A stretch of DNA of 64,000 nucleotides, taken from contig SAAU01000007.1 in NCBI GenBank assembly GCA_009929265.1, positions 1 to 64,000 on the forward strand, in the 5' to 3' direction. Below, piece by piece: positions 18,060 through 27,358 of the stretch (position 1 is its first letter; every line of letters starts with the position of its first letter). The stretch is from Alphaproteobacteria bacterium. GTDB taxonomy: Bacteria; Pseudomonadota; Alphaproteobacteria; CASFRQ01; SAAU01. The notes under the pieces are model-generated. The model was not told where the DNA came from and made no database searches. It saw nothing but the letters and a program-made list of their open reading frames with translations. Both the position numbers and the translations under genes were made by a program.

Positions 18060-18132
18060 AAATACCCCCTTAAGTCTAAAATAAAATCTCCCTTAAAATT
18101 AACATACTTCTTTTTTAGGAAATTTTCAATCT

Positions 18133-18615
18133 TTAACGCTCCTTTTGCCTCTTATTCGACAAAAGACGGTTTTCCAAAGACCTTAAAACAATTTCTTGAT
18201 CCTCTTCCATTATCTTTAGAGATTCAAGTTTTGCTAACCCTTCATAGGTTCCCAAAAGGTCTTCTGCAAAATGGATATCAAAATTTTCTAATTCTTCTTT
18301 TATCTCTTTTGATGGACTTTGTTTTCTATTTTCATCCATTAAAGATACCTTCTTTAAATAATGGCCAAGCAAAATAACAAAATCTTCATATTCTTCTTCA
18401 AAAAGTTCATAAGAAAACTTCTGATTAAATAAAATTTGATATTCTTTATCACAAAAAACACACTCGGCAAGTTTAAGGCTTTCTTTTTCCATACATTTTA
18501 TTTTAATATTATCTGGAAGAGTCTTAAAAAAGTCCTCCCCGCCTGGAATTTGTGAAATAACATCTAGGGCATAGTGGGCGTTAAAAGAAAGGTTTTTTTG
18601 TCTTGTTTCATCCAT
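18133..18615 (-). CDS. Soluble protein, diverged paralogue (first gene of cluster)
   Basis: 160 residues, no signal peptide. Contains YALDVISQIPGGEDFFKTL, LPDNIKIKC, QILFNQKFSYELFEE and DFVILLGHYLKKVS, matching in order the domain of the two downstream genes. A glycine-histidine pair (LLGHYL) is all that remains at the position of a possible HExxH. The C-terminus is charged and helical, ending SNKRQKER. Upstream leader is AT-rich. It is the first gene of a three-gene cluster on the minus strand, 73 bp before the next. Function unknown. Confidence 0.45.
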   Translation of the reverse strand: MDETRQKNLSFNAHYALDVISQIPGGEDFFKTLPDNIKIKCMEKESLKLAECVFCDKEYQILFNQKFSYELFEEEYEDFVILLGHYLKKVSLMDENRKQSPSKEIKEELENFDIHFAEDLLGTYEGLAKLESLKIMEEDQEIVLRSLENRLLSNKRQKER

Positions 18616-18761
18616 TTTTTTGTTTTCTCTTTCTTGTTTTTCAATGAGTTATCTATCTCTTCTTTTTTTAAAAGGTAAAGGCTTTTTATAAATTTGTCAA
18701 TAATTAAGTTTAATTTTTAAATCTTTTAGACAAAAGCCCTATCTCCTTTTCTTTTGCATAA

Positions 18762-18802
18762 AAAAACACCTTCATATTTTTCAATATTTGAAGGTGTTTT
18801 TA
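18762..18802. terminator. Rho-independent terminator downstream of LOG gene
   Basis: Inverted repeat AAAAACACCTTCA (18762-18774) and TGAAGGTGTTTTT (18789-18801), 13-bp arms with A/T tracts on both sides. It terminates the minus-strand LOG gene at 18823 and could work in both directions. Confidence 0.8.
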
Positions 18803-18822
18803 ATAAGAATGCGCTTTTATAA

Positions 18823-19410
18823 TTAAGATTCAAACGTGTTTATTTTTTCTTGAAGTTTTTCAAGCGCAGGATAAATTTCCTCTGGCGTGTCAATAAATTC
18901 AATAAAGTTATTTTTGAAATCGTTAATGAAGCCTTCATCCATCATCTTGCCAATATGTTCTTTGATAGGATTCCAAAATCCATCAAAATTTAAAAAAATC
19001 ATAGGTTTTCTTTTAACGCCACCGATTTGCACTTGGACGGCCATTTCAGAATATTCATCATACGTTCCCCATCCACCAGGGCCAATTAAAATGGCATCAG
19101 AGTCTTCAATCATTTTCATTTTTCGAACAGCTAAATTTTCAACAACAACAATTTCAGCATTATTATCAAATTCATGAATATTTTTGCATTGTAAATCAAG
19201 AAGTCTTTGTGTTGTCACGCCGATAACGTACCCGCCTTTGGCTCGGGCCCCTCTAAAAACAGCGCCCATCAAGCCTTCATCCCCAATTCCAAAAACAAGG
19301 GCAGAATTGTTTTGGGCAAGCAAACCGCCTGTTGTTTCCATTGGAAGATTATATTTTTCATCAATTGTCGCGGAAGATCCACAAAATACAGCAATTTTAT
19401 CAAATTTCAT
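18823..19410 (-). CDS. LOG family protein (cytokinin riboside 5'-monophosphate phosphoribohydrolase-like), copy 1
   Basis: 195 residues, Rossmann-like fold. Begins FDKIAVFCGSSA; active-site motifs AVRKMKM (Arg) and GPGGWGTYDE, the PGGxGTxxE signature of the family. Family members release the base from nucleoside 5'-monophosphates; many are annotated as lysine decarboxylases in error. A second, more canonical copy lies at 62949. Copy 1 differs from it at several conserved positions (for example GDEGLMGAVFRG), so substrate preference may differ. Monocistronic, with its own terminator. Confidence 0.85.
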   Translation of the reverse strand: MKFDKIAVFCGSSATIDEKYNLPMETTGGLLAQNNSALVFGIGDEGLMGAVFRGARAKGGYVIGVTTQRLLDLQCKNIHEFDNNAEIVVVENLAVRKMKMIEDSDAILIGPGGWGTYDEYSEMAVQVQIGGVKRKPMIFLNFDGFWNPIKEHIGKMMDEGFINDFKNNFIEFIDTPEEIYPALEKLQEKINTFES

Positions 19411-19583
19411 TTTTCACCTACATCTTTTTATCATATTACAAATCATAAAAACTGACTATAAGAGAGGGGTTAAGAGAAATCAACTTTTTTCTTTATTCTC
19501 CTTGAAAAAGAAAAAAACAACGTCTAAAATGCTAAGCAAGAATATTCCTTTTATCAAAGACTTCATCAAGAAAGGCTGTGTTT

Positions 19584-21293
19584 ATGTTCCTGATAAATCT
19601 AACTGAAAAAGCTAAAAAAGGCGAGCTTCCGTCTCTAATCGGTCAAGAAAAGGCTAAAGAGCACCTCTTTCGAATTTTGCTTCGAAAAACAAAAAACAAC
19701 CCTCTTTTGATTGGGGAACATGGCATTGGGAAAACAACTTTGGTTTATGGCCTGGCAAAAAACTTGGCTGAAAATTCGTGCCCAGCTGCCTTAAAAGGGG
19801 TTTCCCTTATGACGATTGATTTTGAATCATTGATTTTGGAAAATCCGTCAGAGGAGGCCTATACGTTAGCCCTTAAAAACACGTTGCAAGAGCTTGTCTC
19901 TCAAAAAGGAAAAGTCCTTCTTTTCTTGCAAGACTTAGGGCTTTTAGCACATCTTCCAGAAGGGGCCGAAAAAGAAGAAATCCAAAAATTTATGCGTATT
20001 GCCCTTAAAAACAAATCTTTACACCTGATTTTGGAAACAGATATTTTTCATTATAAAGCCTATATTGAAAAGAATTTCTTTCTTTCTGAGGAATTTCAAC
20101 CCCTCTTTATGGAGGCTGTCTCCCCAAAAGATGCCGCGCTTATCATCAACGGAATGAAGGAACGGCTTATCCCCTCCTCTTTGAAAATCGAAATTCCAGA
20201 GGACGTAGTGGAAGAGGCCATTGCCTTGACTGTTCGATATTTAAAAAGTCGTCCTTTACCCGAAAAGGCGATTGATTTATTGGATGAAACATTAAGTTTT
20301 CTTGCCCTTAATAAAAAGGAGGCCTCTCTTTTAACAAAAGAGCATCTAAACTCTGTGATGAGTGAATGGACGGGAATTCCTTTGGATAAAATTGATTCAG
20401 AGGATAAAAAACGCCTGGCAAATGCCGAAGAAACTCTTAAAAAACGGGTCGTGGGTCAAGACAACGCCGTCTTGGTTGTGGCTAATGCTTTAAGACGGGC
20501 ACGCTCTGGCCTTCAAGATCCAAAACGTCCAATTGGATCCTTCCTTTTCATTGGGACAACAGGGGTTGGGAAAACAGAACTTGCTAAGTCTTTGGCCGAA
20601 TTTATGTTTGACGATGAAACAGCGCTTTTGCGTTTAGATATGTCCGAATATATGGAACGCAATTCGGTGGCGCGTTTAATTGGGGCCCCTCCGGGAACAG
20701 CGGGCTTTGAGCAAGGCGGCCTTTTAACCGAATCTGTTCGACTTCATCCGTTTCAAGTTGTTTTATTTGATGAAATCGAAAAAGCCAATCCTGATATCTT
20801 GAACCTCCTCCTTCAGCTTTTGGATGATGGGCGTTTAACTGATACCAAGGGCACGACTGTCGATTTCAGAAACACGATTGTCATTATGACATCAAACGTG
20901 GGCGCCAATTTACCTGGGTATCAACGGGTAGATGCCTTAACCCAATATTTCCGTCCTGAGTTTTTAAACAGAATTGACGATATCGTCTCTTTTCACCAAT
21001 TATCGGAAGAACATCTTTTAAAGATTGTCGATATTCATCTTGGAAAATTCTTAAAGCGTGCGGCCTCAAAGGGCTATTCCATTTCGGTAAATGCTAAAGC
21101 TCGTGCCTGGCTTGTGGATGAAGTCTTTACCTCCAAATTTGGGGTTCGGGCGTTAAAGCGCCTTATTCAAAATGAGATTGAAAATCCTTTAGCTGCTCTC
21201 ATTATGCAGGAGAAAGTGACTTCTCACCATGAAGTGTTAGTGACCCCTGATGAAGCTGGAAAGAAACTTAAAATTTATGCAAAAGAAAAATAA
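19584..21293 (+). CDS. ClpB-like AAA+ ATPase lacking N-domain, middle domain and pore-loop aromatics
   Basis: 569 residues, versus about 860 for ClpB. Residues 1-280 match NBD1: P-loop GEHGIGKT (44-51) is kept, but Walker B reads VLLFLQDL without the catalytic Glu, and the arginine-finger region reads LSEEFQ instead of LERRFQ. The coiled-coil M domain is missing. NBD2 (290-569) has GTTGVGKT (324-331), VVLFDE (392-397), a retained finger in FLNRID, and a C-terminal domain ending in the IENPLA motif. The NBD2 pore loop reads GTAGF instead of GYVGY, so the threading tyrosine is Thr. No IGL/LGF loop, so no ClpP partner. The ATG at 19584 is chosen over the GTG at 19578 because of AAAGG spacing. 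Confidence 0.8.
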   Translation: MFLINLTEKAKKGELPSLIGQEKAKEHLFRILLRKTKNNPLLIGEHGIGKTTLVYGLAKNLAENSCPAALKGVSLMTIDFESLILENPSEEAYTLALKNTLQELVSQKGKVLLFLQDLGLLAHLPEGAEKEEIQKFMRIALKNKSLHLILETDIFHYKAYIEKNFFLSEEFQPLFMEAVSPKDAALIINGMKERLIPSSLKIEIPEDVVEEAIALTVRYLKSRPLPEKAIDLLDETLSFLALNKKEASLLTKEHLNSVMSEWTGIPLDKIDSEDKKRLANAEETLKKRVVGQDNAVLVVANALRRARSGLQDPKRPIGSFLFIGTTGVGKTELAKSLAEFMFDDETALLRLDMSEYMERNSVARLIGAPPGTAGFEQGGLLTESVRLHPFQVVLFDEIEKANPDILNLLLQLLDDGRLTDTKGTTVDFRNTIVIMTSNVGANLPGYQRVDALTQYFRPEFLNRIDDIVSFHQLSEEHLLKIVDIHLGKFLKRAASKGYSISVNAKARAWLVDEVFTSKFGVRALKRLIQNEIENPLAALIMQEKVTSHHEVLVTPDEAGKKLKIYAKEK

Positions 21294-22314
21294 TCTCTTC
21301 TCCCCTTCTGATATAAAATTCCTAACAAACGCTTTACTTTCTTGGTATGAAAATGAAGGGCGCGTTTTGCCGTGGCGACAAAAAGGGGGCGCTCATCCCA
21401 ATCCTTACCTCGTATGGATTTCGGAAATTATGCTTCAACAAACAACCGTCAAAACGGTTATTCCCTATTTTGAGCGCTGGATGAAAAAATTTCCAACATT
21501 AGAAGATGTGGCCAAAGCGCCGCTTTCGGAAATTCTTCTTTCTTGGCAAGGGCTCGGCTACTACACACGCGCCAAAAAAATCCATGAATGCGCCAAGGTT
21601 TTAGTTGAAACCTATAACGGAAAGTTTCCAAATAAAAAGGAGGCTTTGCAAAAACTTCCAGGAATTGGGCCTTACACTTCCTCAAGCCTGATGGCTTTTG
21701 CCTTTAACGCCCCAGAAACTGTGGTGGATGGGAATGTTTTACGAGTGATTTCTCGCCTTTATGGAATAACTTCGCCCGTCACGGTGAAAGATATTACCCC
21801 TTTGGCTATCGACCTTACCTCTCAAACAAGGGGAGCTGATTATGCCTCTGCCATTATGGATTTGGGGGCCACGCTTTGCACGCCTAAAAACCCAAGGTGT
21901 GAGGATTGCCCTTGGAAAACCCTTTGTCAGGCACATAAGGAAAACTTAACCGATATTATTCCTTTGATTGAAAAGCTAAAAAAACAAGAACGAAAAGGCA
22001 ACGTTTTTTACATTCAAAATGAAAAAGGCGAGGTTTTCATCCAAACACGAAAAGGCAAAGGCCTGCTTTCTGGCTTAACCGAATTCCCGTGGAATGAAGA
22101 TGAAAGCTTTCCTTTTGAAGCTTCTTTTGAAAAGAAGGGCCTTGTCGTTCATACCTTCACACATTTTAGGTTGGAACTTTTTGTTTATCAAACAACTTTA
22201 GAAAAAGGGGCAAAACTACCCTTTGATGGAAAATTTGTTCCCTTTGAAAATTTTTCTGATTATCCTTTTTCTACTTTAATGAAAAAAGTTATTAAAAAAG
22301 TCGTTAAAAAATAA
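21277..22314 (+). CDS. mutY: A/G-specific adenine glycosylase
   Basis: Removes adenine paired with 8-oxoguanine; 345 residues. LPWRQKG and the SEIMLQQT motif with the catalytic Glu (E50), HhH segment LPGIGPYTSSS, catalytic Asp in VVDGNVLRV (D151), and the 4Fe-4S cysteines C201-x6-C208-x2-C211-x5-C217. The C-terminal NUDIX-like domain recognises 8-oxoG (GLLSGLTEFPW). A longer frame starts at 21250; the ATG at 21277 better fits the family. It overlaps the end of the ClpB-like gene by 17 bp, so the two are translationally linked. Confidence 0.95.
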   Translation: MQKKNNLFSPSDIKFLTNALLSWYENEGRVLPWRQKGGAHPNPYLVWISEIMLQQTTVKTVIPYFERWMKKFPTLEDVAKAPLSEILLSWQGLGYYTRAKKIHECAKVLVETYNGKFPNKKEALQKLPGIGPYTSSSLMAFAFNAPETVVDGNVLRVISRLYGITSPVTVKDITPLAIDLTSQTRGADYASAIMDLGATLCTPKNPRCEDCPWKTLCQAHKENLTDIIPLIEKLKKQERKGNVFYIQNEKGEVFIQTRKGKGLLSGLTEFPWNEDESFPFEASFEKKGLVVHTFTHFRLELFVYQTTLEKGAKLPFDGKFVPFENFSDYPFSTLMKKVIKKVVKK

Positions 22315-22316
22315 AA

Positions 22317-22345
22317 AAAGCACCGCTTTTTAAAAACAGTGCTTT
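22317..22345. terminator. Bidirectional terminator between mutY and ettA
   Basis: AAAGCAC (22317-22323) and GTGCTTT (22339-22345) with A and T tracts on the outer sides. It lies between two convergent genes and can serve both. Confidence 0.7.
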
Positions 22346-22373
22346 AATCTTTATTTTCCTCTTAACTTAAACT

Positions 22374-24050
22374 TTAAGCCCGATGAAGCGGTTTATATTT
22401 AATCCGATGAGGCTTAACCGCATCTGCCCCCAAGCGACGGGCTTTATCCTTTTCATAATCTTCAAAGTTTCCTTCAAAAAAGACAACACTTGAATCCCCT
22501 TCAAAAGCTAAAATATGGGTGGCCAATCTATCCAAAAACCATCTGTCATGAGAAGTAATCAGCACACATCCTGTGAAGGATTGAATCGCCTCTTCCAACG
22601 CTCTTAACGTATCGACATCTAAATCATTGGTCGGTTCATCCAACAAAATCACATTAGATGGGCTTTTCAGCATTTTGGCCAAATGAACCCGATTGCGTTC
22701 TCCTCCAGAGAGCACGCCCACTTTCTTTTGTTGATCGGGCCCTTTGAAATTAAACTGCGCAACATACGCTCTGGAATTAATTTTGCGTTTTCCCAAAACA
22801 ATCTCATCTTGATTATCGGAAATTTCCTGCCAAACTGTCGCATCAGCGTTGAGTTCATCTCTTGATTGATCCACATAACCCAAAACAACCGTGTCTCCTT
22901 GACGAATCTCACCTTTATCAGGAGTTTCTTGTCCTGTAATCATCCGCATTAACGTTGTTTTCCCAGCCCCATTTGGACCGATAATTCCAACAATACTTCC
23001 CCGAGGAATTTTGAAACTTAAATCTTCAATCAAAAGCCTGTCACCATAGCCCTTTGAAATATCTTTAGCTTCCAAAACCAAGTCCCCTAAGCGCGGCGCA
23101 GGAGGAATCATAATTTGAACAGAATCTGGAGCCTTTTCACCTTCTTTTGAAACCAATGTTTCATAGGCTTCAATTCTTGCTTTGCTTTTTGCTTGACGGG
23201 CTTTTGGAGATTGCCTAATCCATTCAAGCTCTTCCTTAATGGTTCGTTGACGCGCCGATTCTTCGCGTTCTTCTTGCATTAAACGTTTTTCTTTTTGCTC
23301 CAACCAAGACGTATAATTGCCTTCATAAGGAATCCCTTCCCCTCTATCCAATTCCAAAATCCATCCCGTCACATTATCCAAAAAGTATCTATCATGCGTG
23401 ACCATCACAACGGTTCCTGCATAGTTTTTAAGATATTCTTGAAGCCAAGCGACCGATTCGGCATCCAAATGGTTGGTCGGTTCGTCCAATAAAAGCATAT
23501 CTGGTTGAGACAAAAGCAAACGGCATAACGCCACCCGTCTTTTTTCACCCCCAGAAAGGCCTGTCACCTTAGAATCTGCTGGCGGACATCTTAAAGCATC
23601 CATTGCAATTTCCAAAGTTCTATCAATTTCCCAACCCTTACAAGCATCAATCTGTTCTTGCAAATTTCCTTGCTCTTCAAGTAAAGCATCCATATCGACA
23701 TCAGGGTCGGCAAATTTCATACTGATTTCTTCAAAGCGTTTGAGTAAATCTCGAACAGGGGCTACCCCTTCCATGATATTTTCTAAAACGGTCTTTGTTT
23801 CATCCAATCTTGGTTCTTGCTCTAAATAGCCAACTTTCACGCCATCAGCGGCCCAAGCTTCCCCTGTAAAATCTTTATCAAGGCCAGCCATAATTTTAAG
23901 CAAGGTGGATTTTCCTGCCCCATTTGCCCCAAGGACCCCAATTTTTGCGCCTGGGAAAAAGGAGAGCCAGATGTGTTTTAAGACCTGTTTTCCCCCTATA
24001 AATGTTTTGCATACATCTTTCATCACGTAAACATATTGGTATGATGCCAT
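22374..24050 (-). CDS. ettA: Energy-dependent translational throttle protein EttA
   Basis: ABC-F ATPase, 558 residues (E. coli EttA 555). Two nucleotide-binding domains: Walker [10 protein letters not shown] and GPNGAGKTT, signature motifs LSGGEKRRV and LSGGERNRV, Walker [12 protein letters not shown] and [11 protein letters not shown]. The arm and P-site-tRNA-interaction linker contain the EttA-type [15 protein letters not shown] segment. It binds the ribosomal E site and gates the first translation steps by energy state. ATG at 24050 has AAAAGGAA upstream. Its own promoter was not identified. Confidence 0.95.
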   Translation of the reverse strand: MASYQYVYVMKDVCKTFIGGKQVLKHIWLSFFPGAKIGVLGANGAGKSTLLKIMAGLDKDFTGEAWAADGVKVGYLEQEPRLDETKTVLENIMEGVAPVRDLLKRFEEISMKFADPDVDMDALLEEQGNLQEQIDACKGWEIDRTLEIAMDALRCPPADSKVTGLSGGEKRRVALCRLLLSQPDMLLLDEPTNHLDAESVAWLQEYLKNYAGTVVMVTHDRYFLDNVTGWILELDRGEGIPYEGNYTSWLEQKEKRLMQEEREESARQRTIKEELEWIRQSPKARQAKSKARIEAYETLVSKEGEKAPDSVQIMIPPAPRLGDLVLEAKDISKGYGDRLLIEDLSFKIPRGSIVGIIGPNGAGKTTLMRMITGQETPDKGEIRQGDTVVLGYVDQSRDELNADATVWQEISDNQDEIVLGKRKINSRAYVAQFNFKGPDQQKKVGVLSGGERNRVHLAKMLKSPSNVILLDEPTNDLDVDTLRALEEAIQSFTGCVLITSHDRWFLDRLATHILAFEGDSSVVFFEGNFEDYEKDKARRLGADAVKPHRIKYKPLHRA

Positions 24051-24133
24051 CGTTTATTCCTTTTCTTTTTTGTCTTTTAATAAGCGGTGTTTAAGTTATT
24101 TTTTTAAGCCTTTTAGACTTTAAGCAAAAAATC

Positions 24134-24517
24134 TTATTCTTTTGCCAAGATTTCGTGTTCTTTTTCTAAATCTCTGTGATTGGCTTTGTCGTTTGAGAAT
24201 TTTTCGCCATAACGGGAACGCAATTTTTCGATATTTCTTTCCATTAACGCGTCAAAAGAGACATCCAACGCATCGCAAGCAATGGCCAAATACCAAAACA
24301 GGTCGCCCATTTCTTCTTTCAAATTAACTTCGTCCAAATCGCGTCCATAGAAAATATGTTTTTTCAAAGCGTCAATAAATTCGCCTGATTCTGTCGTCAG
24401 TCCAATAGCCGCATGCAAAAGACGCGTCATTTTATCGCTTGTCATTCTTTGCTTGATTTCTTGAGAAGGCTTACTTTCCGTCAAACAAGCCTGACGGATA
24501 TATTCGTTTATTGTCAT
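24134..24517 (-). CDS. MazG-like nucleotide pyrophosphohydrolase
   Basis: 127 residues, all-alpha NTP pyrophosphatase fold. Metal-binding pattern: GLTTESGEFIDALKKH followed by LKEEMGDLFWYLA, giving the ExxE...ExxD set of the MazG superfamily. Likely hydrolyses (d)NTPs to monophosphates, house-cleaning. The first possible ATG (24523) abuts the Shine-Dalgarno AAGGAG with no spacing; the second ATG at 24517 has 6 bases between, so the start is set there. Exact substrate cannot be assigned. Confidence 0.85.
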   Translation of the reverse strand: MTINEYIRQACLTESKPSQEIKQRMTSDKMTRLLHAAIGLTTESGEFIDALKKHIFYGRDLDEVNLKEEMGDLFWYLAIACDALDVSFDALMERNIEKLRSRYGEKFSNDKANHRDLEKEHEILAKE

Positions 24518-24652
24518 TGTCATCTCCTTAAAGATAGGTTTTATTTGAGGCTAAGGATACGAAATCCTCCTTTTTAAATCAACCTTTTAATTTTTAAAGG
24601 AAAACCAATTTTTTAACCGGAAAAAAAGGACAAAAAAATTTTATAAAATCTC

Positions 24653-24681
24653 TTGAACTTTGAAAATCCTTTCCGTATACT
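24653..24681 (+). promoter_or_regulatory. Promoter of parE, leaderless
   Basis: TTGAAC (24653-24658), exactly 17 bp, TATACT (24676-24681). The parE ATG at 24689 comes 7 bases after the -10, so the transcript is predicted to start at or within a base of the A of the start codon; there is no Shine-Dalgarno. Confidence 0.7.
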
Positions 24682-24688
24682 CCTCTCT

Positions 24689-26680
24689 ATGACTGATTTA
24701 TTTGAAGAAACAAAAGAGACATCCTCAAGCTATTCTGCAAAGGATATTGAGGTTTTGGAGGGGTTAGAACCTGTCCGTCGTCGTCCTGGGATGTATATCG
24801 GGGGCGTTGATGAACGGGCCTTTCACCATTTGGCAAATGAAATTATTGACAACGCAATGGACGAGGCCGTCTCTGGTTTTGCCACATTGATTGAAATCAA
24901 ACTTGATGAGCAAGGCCGCCTAACGGTTAAAGATAATGGGCGCGGTATCCCTGTGGATCCTCACCCTAAATATCCTGAAAAATCGGCGTTAGAAGTTATC
25001 TTGACCACCCTTCACTCTGGGGGAAAATTCTCTGGAAAATCTTACAAAGTCTCTGGTGGGCTTCATGGGGTAGGCTCCTCTGTCGTCAATGCTCTTTCAA
25101 CGGAAATGACAGTTGAAGTAGCGCGCGACAGAAAACTTTATCGTCAAAGTTATTCGAGAGGCACCCCGACGACCGCACTTGAACTTGTGGGACCTGTCAA
25201 CAATCGCAGAGGGACCTCCGTCACGTTTTTACCTGACGCTGAAATCTTTGGGGAAGAGCTTCATTTTAAGCCTTCTTTACTTTATAAAATTGCCCAAACA
25301 AAAGCCTTTTTATTTAAAGGCGTTGAAATTAGATGGGAATGTGAACCGTCTTTAATTGAAGAAGGGGACGAAGTTCCTTTTAAAAAGACTCTCAAATATC
25401 CTGACGGGATTTTGGATTATTTGAATTTTCTTATCGGGCAAAAGGATACTGTTCTTTCAAAGCCTTTCACAGGACGCGCCGATTTGGCCAAAGGAATGGG
25501 CTATGTTGAATGGGCCATTACCTTTTCCGATGAATTAGAGCATGGGTTTTTCAAATCCTATTGCAACACGATTCCAACTTACGAAGGCGGCACGCATGAA
25601 GCGGGGTTAAAGTCTTGTTTGTTAAGAGAAATTCGCTCTTTTGCGGAAATGACAAACAATAAAAAGGCCGCTGAAATTTCATCAGAAGATATTTTATCGA
25701 ACGCAGGCATTATGCTTTCTGTTTTCCTTAAAGATCCTCAATTCCAAGGACAAACAAAGGAAAAACTTGTTTCTATTGGCGCCTTACGGCTTGTTGAAAA
25801 CGCCATTAAAAATCCATTAGATCACTTCCTTTCTGGGGATGTGAAATCGGCCAATGCTTTGCTTTCTTTTTTAATTGAAAAGGCTGAAGACAGAAAACGG
25901 AAAAAGAAAATCTATGAAACTTCCCGGGCAACAGCCACAAAACGGTTGCGCCTTCCAGGAAAGCTTTCTGATTGCTCGCGCAAAACATCTCAAGATACAG
26001 AACTTTTCCTTGTTGAAGGGGACTCTGCTGGAGGCTCTGCAAAACAAGCCAGAAATCGGGAAACGCAAGCTATTTTGCCTTTAAGAGGTAAAATCCTAAA
26101 CGTCGCGAGTGCAACGGCTGAAAAAATCTTGGCCAACGAAGAAATTAAAAATATTACAGAAGCTTTGGGTTGTGGCTATAAAGATCATTATGACGAAAAT
26201 GCCTTGCGTTATGAACGGGTGATTGTCATGACCGATGCGGATGTGGATGGCGCCCATATTGCTTGCCTTCTTATGACTTTCTTTTATAAAGAAATGCCAG
26301 AGCTTATCCGTCATGGACACTTATTCTTAGCTATGCCTCCGCTTTATCGACTGACGCAAAAAGGAAAATCTGTTTATGCGCAAGATGATGCGGATAAGGA
26401 AAGGCTTCTTAAGTCTGAATTTAAAAATGCTGCCAACGTCGAAATCAGCCGATTTAAAGGGTTGGGCGAAATGCCTCCTATCCAATTAAAAGAAACAACT
26501 ATGGATCCTAAAAAACGCTCTTTATTACGTGTTTTACTTCCAGGGAATGCTTCTGAAGAAGAACGCGAAACCTCCTCCCACATTCGGGAAGTTTTCTTCC
26601 ATCTTATGGGAAATAAGCCAGAGTTTCGTTTTCAATTCATCCAAGAAAATGCAAAGTTTGCTGAAAATCTTGATATCTAA
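24689..26680 (+). CDS. parE: DNA topoisomerase IV subunit B
   Basis: ATPase subunit of topoisomerase IV, 663 residues. GHKL ATPase: YSAKDIEVLEGLEPVRRR and PGMYIGG, ANEIIDNAMDEA (catalytic Glu), DNGRGIP, and GGLHGVGSSVVNAL. TOPRIM domain: FLVEGDSAGGSAKQ, LRGKILNV and TDADVDGAHI. The alphaproteobacterial ParE start (DLFEE...YSAKDIEVLEGLEPVRRR) and the length without the GyrB insert favour ParE over GyrB. The start is set at 24689 rather than 24653, because the promoter overlaps the earlier frame. parC is not in the window. Confidence 0.93.
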   Translation: MTDLFEETKETSSSYSAKDIEVLEGLEPVRRRPGMYIGGVDERAFHHLANEIIDNAMDEAVSGFATLIEIKLDEQGRLTVKDNGRGIPVDPHPKYPEKSALEVILTTLHSGGKFSGKSYKVSGGLHGVGSSVVNALSTEMTVEVARDRKLYRQSYSRGTPTTALELVGPVNNRRGTSVTFLPDAEIFGEELHFKPSLLYKIAQTKAFLFKGVEIRWECEPSLIEEGDEVPFKKTLKYPDGILDYLNFLIGQKDTVLSKPFTGRADLAKGMGYVEWAITFSDELEHGFFKSYCNTIPTYEGGTHEAGLKSCLLREIRSFAEMTNNKKAAEISSEDILSNAGIMLSVFLKDPQFQGQTKEKLVSIGALRLVENAIKNPLDHFLSGDVKSANALLSFLIEKAEDRKRKKKIYETSRATATKRLRLPGKLSDCSRKTSQDTELFLVEGDSAGGSAKQARNRETQAILPLRGKILNVASATAEKILANEEIKNITEALGCGYKDHYDENALRYERVIVMTDADVDGAHIACLLMTFFYKEMPELIRHGHLFLAMPPLYRLTQKGKSVYAQDDADKERLLKSEFKNAANVEISRFKGLGEMPPIQLKETTMDPKKRSLLRVLLPGNASEEERETSSHIREVFFHLMGNKPEFRFQFIQENAKFAENLDI

Positions 26681-26770
26681 AAGAGCTTTTTGTTTTTTTA
26701 AGGAAAAATCTAGATTTTTTATTAAAACCGATTAAACTTAGAAAAAACACATCACTTAAAAGAGGGTTTT

Positions 26771-27334
26771 ATGTCGGATATTATCACAATTACAGGATCT
26801 TTGGGTTCTGGGAAGTCTACCGTTGCAAAAATCATTGAAGAAAAATTAGGCTTTACACGTTATTCCACAGGACAAGCCCAACGTCAAATTGCCGAAAAAT
26901 ATGGCATTACGACTTTGGAATTAAATAAACGCGCCGAAATAGATAAAACGATTGATGAAGAAATCGACGGTGTTTTTAGAGGGCTAGAAATCAAAAATCG
27001 GCCTATGGTCATCGATTCTAGAATGGCTTGGCATTTCATTTCTTCCTCGTTTAAGGTCAAACTTGAAATTGATGAAACAGAAGCTGCCAAACGAGTCTTT
27101 AACGATGACACACGGAAAAATGAGACTCGCCTTTCATTGGAAGAAACGCTTTTAAATTTAAGAAAACGCCGGCAAAGTGAAGTGGAACGATTCAAGAAAT
27201 ATTATCGAGTCGACATTGAAGATGCCGCCCATTTTAATCTTGTCATCGATACGTCTTTCCTTTCCCCTGAAGAGGTGGCAGATAAAATCATCACGGCTTT
27301 TAACGCGTATAAAAAAATTTCCTCAAAAAAGTAA
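26771..27334 (+). CDS. Cytidylate kinase-like P-loop kinase
   Basis: 187 residues. P-loop GSLGSGKST at 8-16, YSTGQAQRQIAEKYGI, a catalytic region with VIDSRMAWHF and a lid-like RKRRQSEVERFKKYY. The layout fits the cytidylate kinase-like family (short, archaeal-type Cmk). Could phosphorylate CMP or another small substrate; the classical bacterial Cmk insert is missing, so specificity is uncertain. SD AAGAGGG precedes the ATG. 24 bp before rnhB, so likely co-transcribed with it. Confidence 0.7.
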   Translation: MSDIITITGSLGSGKSTVAKIIEEKLGFTRYSTGQAQRQIAEKYGITTLELNKRAEIDKTIDEEIDGVFRGLEIKNRPMVIDSRMAWHFISSSFKVKLEIDETEAAKRVFNDDTRKNETRLSLEETLLNLRKRRQSEVERFKKYYRVDIEDAAHFNLVIDTSFLSPEEVADKIITAFNAYKKISSKK

Positions 27335-27358
27335 AAAAAGTAAAAAAGGAGGGCTTTT

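Noticed and set aside
26704-26719. Palindrome AAAAATCTAGATTTTT between parE and the Cmk-like gene
   Set aside because: Too short and A/T rich to distinguish from chance or from a weak terminator.
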